Positions 59,997 through 64,000 of a stretch of DNA of 64,000 nt are shown here, piece by piece. The translations under genes were made by a program, and so were the position numbers. The DNA lies in assembly GCF_014705715.1 (NCBI RefSeq), contig NZ_JACXLC010000001.1, positions 2,970,429-3,034,428 of the forward strand. Reading direction: 5' to 3'. The DNA is from Erythrobacter rubeus (GTDB lineage: Bacteria > Pseudomonadota > Alphaproteobacteria > Sphingomonadales > Sphingomonadaceae). Every line of letters starts with the position of its first letter. Position 1 is the first letter of the stretch. Below the pieces are notes generated by a model, which searched no databases, was not told the DNA's origin, and was given only the letters and a program-made list of their open reading frames with translations.

Positions 59997-60701
59997 TTAG
60001 AAACGCATTCTCGCCCATACCGGAAGATGGTCCGAGGCCCGGGTCGCCAACGAAGTGCGGTGGACGCCCCACTCAAGGGCTTCGACACGATCGCAATGAA
60101 TAATCCGATCAAGCCGGGCGACCGGGCGATTGCTGTGGAAGCTGCGGCCGCAATCGAGCACTTTAAAGTCCTTGCTGAACACTTTGAGACAGCCTGCATT
60201 GCGGCGCCACTCGTTCAGATCTCCTGTCAGGATTGTCGGATGCTCTTTCTGCTGCTCTTTCGCAAGATCGGCAATCACTTTGGCCTGCCGTGTGCGCCAA
60301 AGGCCTGAAAGATCGAGATGCATTCCAAAAATAGAAACGCATCGACCGCCAATGCCCAGCGTAGCCGCCACGACCCCTCTGGGTTCGAGATACGGGATAT
60401 GGATGATGTCGTGGTGCTCAACTTTGATTGTGTTTCGCACAAGAATGGCGTTGCCATGCCATCCCATGGCGTCCTGCTGTACATCCAAAGGCACCGGCAC
60501 GTAATCGGTATGCGCTTCGATCTGAAAAGTTGGAAGCGCGCTTTGCCGTCTGCCAAATCTGCGGTCAGCTTCCTGCAGAACGACGATATCGGCATCAATC
60601 TCCTTCAGCACATTGAGGATGCGGAGCGGCCTGCGCGTGAAGTCCGTCCCGATCGCTTTCTGGATGTTGTAGCTCGCGATTTTGGTTTCGGTTCGGGCCA
60701 T
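59997..60701 (-). CDS. endonuclease/exonuclease/phosphatase (EEP) family protein
   Basis: Metal-dependent phosphodiesterase fold of 234 residues. Catalytic positions are visible: Asn in ASYNIQKAIG, Glu in IVVLQEADRR, His in FGMHLDLSG, Asp-x-Asn in LTGDLNEWRR and the final SDHLPVWARMRF. Family members cleave DNA, RNA or phosphoinositides; some act on phospholipids. No signal peptide. The gene stands alone between the defence unit and an insertion-sequence-like element, so it might itself be mobile cargo. Confidence 0.85.
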   Translation of the reverse strand: MARTETKIASYNIQKAIGTDFTRRPLRILNVLKEIDADIVVLQEADRRFGRRQSALPTFQIEAHTDYVPVPLDVQQDAMGWHGNAILVRNTIKVEHHDIIHIPYLEPRGVVAATLGIGGRCVSIFGMHLDLSGLWRTRQAKVIADLAKEQQKEHPTILTGDLNEWRRNAGCLKVFSKDFKVLDCGRSFHSNRPVARLDRIIHCDRVEALEWGVHRTSLATRASDHLPVWARMRF

Positions 60702-61181
60702 TTGGGCGATGTCTCTCGGTTCTCAATCAGGTCAGCCATCAGCTGAGCAGTGTTTTCCCATATCCTTGAGTGAAGCGGACGCTGCAACCATGCAGCGAGG
60801 CTAAGCTGCTCACACTCGCCCAAGTGCTTCTAATGCCAAGGCCATTGCCTGAAGCAACGCCTCGCGCTTGTCGGCTGCGGTTTGATATCGGCAGCAACCG
60901 TCGACCCAAAAAGGTTCTCCTAAAGGCGAGTTGTTCCATTACAAAGGTGAAAACCGCGACTGAATGTAAATCTTCGACAGTTTTCAGATTCCGTGGAAAG
61001 CGAAAACACATCGTGACCACTAGCCGAACGACTCCGGGTCAAAAAGGTCAAGACGCTTAAGGGAGCACTTGGTTTGCGAAGCCTCAGTACCCCCACGCCC
61101 AAGGGGCACAGGCCGGTCCGTCAATCATGGAAATTTAGTCTGACAGAGTCGTCTCAATGTTTGCAGTAGATTAAACCGTAA
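60702..61181. other. non-coding region, including the possible left end of an IS1595-like element
   Basis: About 480 bases without a gene. AGCGGACGCTGCAACC (about 60775-60790) is related to the dispersed motif. ACGCCC...GTCAATC at 61095-61126 matches, inverted, GATTGAC...GGGCGT at 63212-63247, and may be the left terminal repeat of the transposase pair. Confidence 0.4.
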
Positions 61182-62189
61182 GACGGACTCTTCTGGAGAG
61201 AGCCTATCGCCCTTTTTGATCTTGGCTATAAACCTCACGCCTTCAATTCGCCTCGACCGGGTTATCAAGGCACCTATCTGCATGCCCTATTCGATACGTT
61301 CCCTACAGAAGAGGTCTGCCTTGAGCACATCCTGCGGGTCAGGCACACTCTAAATCCCGTCTGTCCGAGATGCGGGGGTAAAGGGCGATGGAGGCGTCAC
61401 GAAACCCAAAAACACTATTTTCATCCGTGTGGAGGCACTGTGTCGCCGATGACAAATTCTGTCTTTGACAGAACTCGAGTTCCGCTGCGTTTGTGGTTGT
61501 ATGCGATGTTGACAATTGCAAACTCTGCAGAGGGTATCGCGAGCGAGAACCTCGCGCGTCAACTTAGTGTTTCCAGGCCAACGTCGCTTCGAATGTTAAC
61601 CCGAATAAAGTACCATCTTGCTGCGCTTGATGCGAAAGTTCGGCTGGGCCATGCGAGCAGGCCTGTCTTGTGTCGGGTCATTACTTCTCGGAGAATACAG
61701 AACAATCAGAGAAATACTCGGAATATCGCCCGGATCCTCATCTTCGCAGATGGTACGAGCATTCGCACCTCAGTTATTTTTCGGCCGAAGCGATCAGATA
61801 TTCTCGCATTAATAAAGAGCAATATTGTCGATGGTGCCTTGCTCTTTACAGATTGCTATTGGACCTCTCGCACGCTCTCAGCTTACGGAACGGCAAAACC
61901 ACTAGCGCACCACGTTCCAAACGGTCTTGAGCATCTCCATTTCCATGGCGATCCCATTAGCGGATTTGCCTCTTACTTCAGACAGTCTTTCTTTGATCAG
62001 TATAGAGGCGTAACACTCGAAAAGTTCTGGCTGTATCTCAAGGAATACGAGTTTCGATTCAATCGTAGGAGAACGTCCAGTGCGACATTTTGGGACATGA
62101 TTTCCGAATTTCCTGACTTAGCCGATCGCGATAGAAGACAGCTCAAGGATTCTTGCTCTCGCGTCAATCTGCGGGACGACCTTAATTGA
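61182..62189 (+). pseudogene. IS1595-like transposase paralogue lacking catalytic residues
   Basis: The frame is open from 61182 but has no ATG, GTG or TTG before 61440. It encodes an IS1595-type N-terminal zinc region (VRHTLNPVCPRCGGKGRWRR, HYFHPCGG), the helix-turn-helix-like LRLWLYAMLTIANSAEGIAS and a DDE-like fold with FTDCYW and KEYEFRFNRRR. The first catalytic Asp (VDE in relatives) and the third residue (NxxE) are missing; GFASYF stands where N-E-x-FW is expected. It may be a decayed copy or a catalytically inactive partner. The TTG of the intact transposase gene overlaps its stop (TTGA). Confidence 0.6.
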
Positions 62190-63109
62190 CCTTCACGGGA
62201 ACAAGCATCGTCGAATTCTTCGACCGCTTTCCTGACGAGCGGGCCTGCCTTGCCCAAGTCTTCAGGACCAAATGGGGCGATCACTCGCCTTGCCCAAATT
62301 GTGGTGTCATTGGCGCTTGGGCGATCATTCGAGGGACGAAGAAATACAATCACAGGTGCCGCAAGCAATTCTCGCCAATGAAAGGCACTGCGTTTTACCG
62401 AACCAATCTTTCACTCATGGCTGTTTTCTATGCATTGCAACTCTTTGCCAACTCGTCGTCCGGGATACGTTCGACTTTCATCAGAAAACAGCTAGGTATC
62501 GGTCTGAGAGCAGCGCACCGGTTGTGCAATCAAGTGCGGTTGCACATCGCGGCATATGATCGGGCCCAGCAATTGGGCGGACCAGGTAAAACCGTTAGCG
62601 TCGACGAACTCTATCTTAGGCACTCCGTCAATAGACGGCAGAAACGACATGATGGTGCAATCGTTTTAGGCTTCGCTTGCGAGGGAAAAGTGCTTTGCGG
62701 AATTGTACCGGACCGCAAACGGGCTACCTTGCACCGCCATATTCGCAGACACGTCCGGCCGGGTTCCTCGGTGATTACAGATGACTGGTTAGGTTACAAA
62801 AAATTGGAGCAAGTTGGCTACCACCATATTTCGGTGAACCATAGCTTGGGGTATTTCTTTGATGAGTTTGGCCGGTCTACCAATGAGATCGAGACTTTTT
62901 GGGCAAGTATGCGCCGCTCCTTAAGGCTCTATCACCAGACTGCGGATCACAATCTATGGCGCTTCCTCGCAGAGATTGAATTTCGCTATAATCACCGTTT
63001 CAGCAAAGTTTCGCCGTTCGATATTCTCATTTCGCATTGGCCCGATCTCGAAAGCTTCGATCGCGGCGCGCTGCAACAGCGCTTTGACTGGCGGGTGCTC
63101 TCACTATGA
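62186..63109 (+). CDS. IS1595 family transposase
   Basis: Transposase of 307 residues that cuts and joins DNA by a DDE mechanism. It has the zinc-finger start (CLAQVFRTKWGDHSPCPNCG, YNHRCRKQF), first Asp in VSVDELYLR, second Asp in VITDDWLGYKKLE and the third position in STNEIETFWASMRRSLRLYH, followed by EIEFRYNHRF. The TTG start overlaps the stop of the upstream frame, so translation may depend on that frame. A candidate right terminal repeat lies at 63212-63247. No passenger gene follows. Confidence 0.85.
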   Translation: MTFTGTSIVEFFDRFPDERACLAQVFRTKWGDHSPCPNCGVIGAWAIIRGTKKYNHRCRKQFSPMKGTAFYRTNLSLMAVFYALQLFANSSSGIRSTFIRKQLGIGLRAAHRLCNQVRLHIAAYDRAQQLGGPGKTVSVDELYLRHSVNRRQKRHDGAIVLGFACEGKVLCGIVPDRKRATLHRHIRRHVRPGSSVITDDWLGYKKLEQVGYHHISVNHSLGYFFDEFGRSTNEIETFWASMRRSLRLYHQTADHNLWRFLAEIEFRYNHRFSKVSPFDILISHWPDLESFDRGALQQRFDWRVLSL

Positions 63110-63921
63110 TCGCAACGATTGCACCATCATGTCCTTACCCGTCTGCAAGTCAGGCCATGAGAATTTGCCACCGAACTTGCTCGGCTGGGTAACTCACTCT
63201 GTAGGTCTGGCGATTGACGGGGTGGCGGTCTGAGTTCGGGGGGGCGTAGACTTTGACATACATCGAGGCGAACTTCCGCAGTGATTGCATCTGTTGAAAA
63301 CGCGGCGTTGACTGTTTTCCTCGTCTGAAGCGCAGATGGCCCTTTTTAACTCAATTGCTCGACCAATGCTCTGCCACTCGTTTTTAGAGATTTCCCAGAT
63401 CACGCATCACAGTCTGAAAAGACTTGAGGCCATATGTTACGATAGTTTCGGCAAAACCAGAGCGCTCCGAAGTTTCCTCGAAAAAGCGCCGAGCCGCCGA
63501 TTTGTGACGTTTTAGGAGCCGTAGCTCTCAGTGACTTCGCCTTTCTGTCGACCGCGCGCTCAAATGATGCATCTCTCTAAAAGTCTTCACGAAAGCTTAA
63601 TCAATGTTCCGACCCCGTGGGCCACAGTCAGCCCCCCCCGGCTTATCCGCTGGCGCTTGATACCGAGCGCGAAGATTGGTCGAAACCTATGCTAGCGCTT
63701 ACGAAAGGCTGCACGACAGATGTCGGCACCGCGTTCCGGCAGCATTTCTCCACATTCCGCCAGCTCAGCGAAAAGCGCAGACACAACATCGAGACAAACT
63801 GAAGTAGCGAGTTGATGAGCTAAACAGGTTTGGCGGCTTTGCTCTCGACTTGCGGTTCATCCGCAACCGCGAGCAGCAGGATAGGCCAACTGCCACGCAA
63901 GTCTAACAGCGCGGATCGGGT
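63110..63921. other. region without a recognisable gene
   Basis: About 810 bases. Short frames on both strands show no family signal or ribosome binding site; the best, 63617-63802, encodes 61 residues from GTG and is unconvincing. The right end of the IS1595-like element is at its start. Confidence 0.4.
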
Positions 63922-64000
63922 CTACAGATCGAGCATACTGACAATCGCGAGGACAAACATGCCGATTGAAAAAACCAGGACGAAGTCGGTTTCCCACCAT
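63922..64000 (-). CDS. possible C-terminal end of a membrane protein, cut by window edge
   Basis: On the minus strand the last bases read WWETDFVLVFSIGMFVLAIV then SMLDL and a stop at 63922-63924. This would be a single hydrophobic helix at the end of a protein whose start is outside the window. Too short for a family call; chance is not excluded. Confidence 0.25.
   Translation of the reverse strand, partial: WWETDFVLVFSIGMFVLAIVSMLDL

Noticed and set aside
61095..63247. Perfect terminal inverted repeats for the IS1595-like element
   Set aside because: Only the outer six and inner seven bases match well, lengths differ (32 and 36 bases) and no 8-bp target duplication is evident, so I list the repeats only as candidates.
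63617..63802. 61-residue frame near the right edge
   Set aside because: GTG start without a binding site, no family and atypical composition.
1..64000. CRISPR arrays
   Set aside because: I looked for regularly spaced repeats of 25-40 bases; only pairs of short repeats are present, and no cas gene is seen.
1..64000. Second copy of the tRNA-Leu 3' end as right attachment site
   Set aside because: Several partial matches to CTGGGCA occur but none extends through the T arm sequence.

Overview
The window looks like chromosome plus accessory DNA from an alphaproteobacterium, most likely Sphingomonadales and perhaps an Erythrobacteraceae-type genome. The evidence is the high GC, a UrcA-family protein, a lipoprotein-type PQQ alcohol dehydrogenase, an AppA-like BLUF photoreceptor, a TonB receptor/PepSY pair and a P-type (trb) conjugation operon of the kind carried by sphingomonad mobile elements. 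The assignment is inference; no rRNA or species marker is present.

Layout. Positions 1-6660 are ordinary core-type genes: purT (cut by the window edge), urcA, a DUF3592 protein, a PQQ dehydrogenase, a dienelactone hydrolase and an NDUFA9-like NAD(P)-binding protein. A tRNA-Leu(CAG) at 6745-6831 is followed by an integrase reading frame, the usual arrangement of an integrated island. That frame is a chimera: a truncated P4-type integrase is fused in frame to the C-terminal two thirds of a conjugative relaxase. A second, short tyrosine recombinase follows.

From 10 to 16.9 kb lie small stress-type genes (cold-shock protein, an extra IF-1, a degenerate cold-shock-fold protein, several small unknowns), a BLUF/B12-binding photoreceptor and a PsiE-family membrane protein. 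From 16.9 to 22.7 kb lies a probable metal-uptake cluster: a periplasmic binding protein, a His-rich protein, a TonB receptor and a PepSY protein. Between 23.1 and 28.5 kb is one 1,809-residue gene of unknown function with an N-terminal helix-hairpin-helix and a C-terminal OmpA-like segment. Around 28.5-29.5 kb the DNA is decayed (SOS peptidase remnant, truncated lipoprotein). A RES/Xre toxin-antitoxin pair then precedes traG-copG-trbBCDEJLFGI (30.8-42.5 kb), DUF2274 and HTH genes, and a higBA pair.

From 44.5 to 52.6 kb is a stress block: KefB-type antiporter, SLC13 transporter, NDUFS4-like protein, Hsp20, HdeD, YfdX, a second Hsp20 and HtpX. This gene set closely resembles the transmissible locus of stress tolerance (heat-resistance locus) of gammaproteobacteria and sits beside conjugation genes. 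From 52.9 to 59.7 kb is a probable defence island: a compact four-gene operon (STAS-like/winged-helix protein, small protein, Cys-rich protein, GHKL ATPase) followed by a Gabija-like pair, an OLD-family ATPase/TOPRIM nuclease carrying a frameshift and a UvrD-type helicase. An EEP-family hydrolase and a two-gene IS1595-like element close the window.

The four-gene STAS/GHKL operon (52892-55705) is my best candidate for an undescribed system. The giant protein at 23100-28529 and the stress-tolerance block come next. Several small repeats and hairpins are shared between loci and are listed separately.
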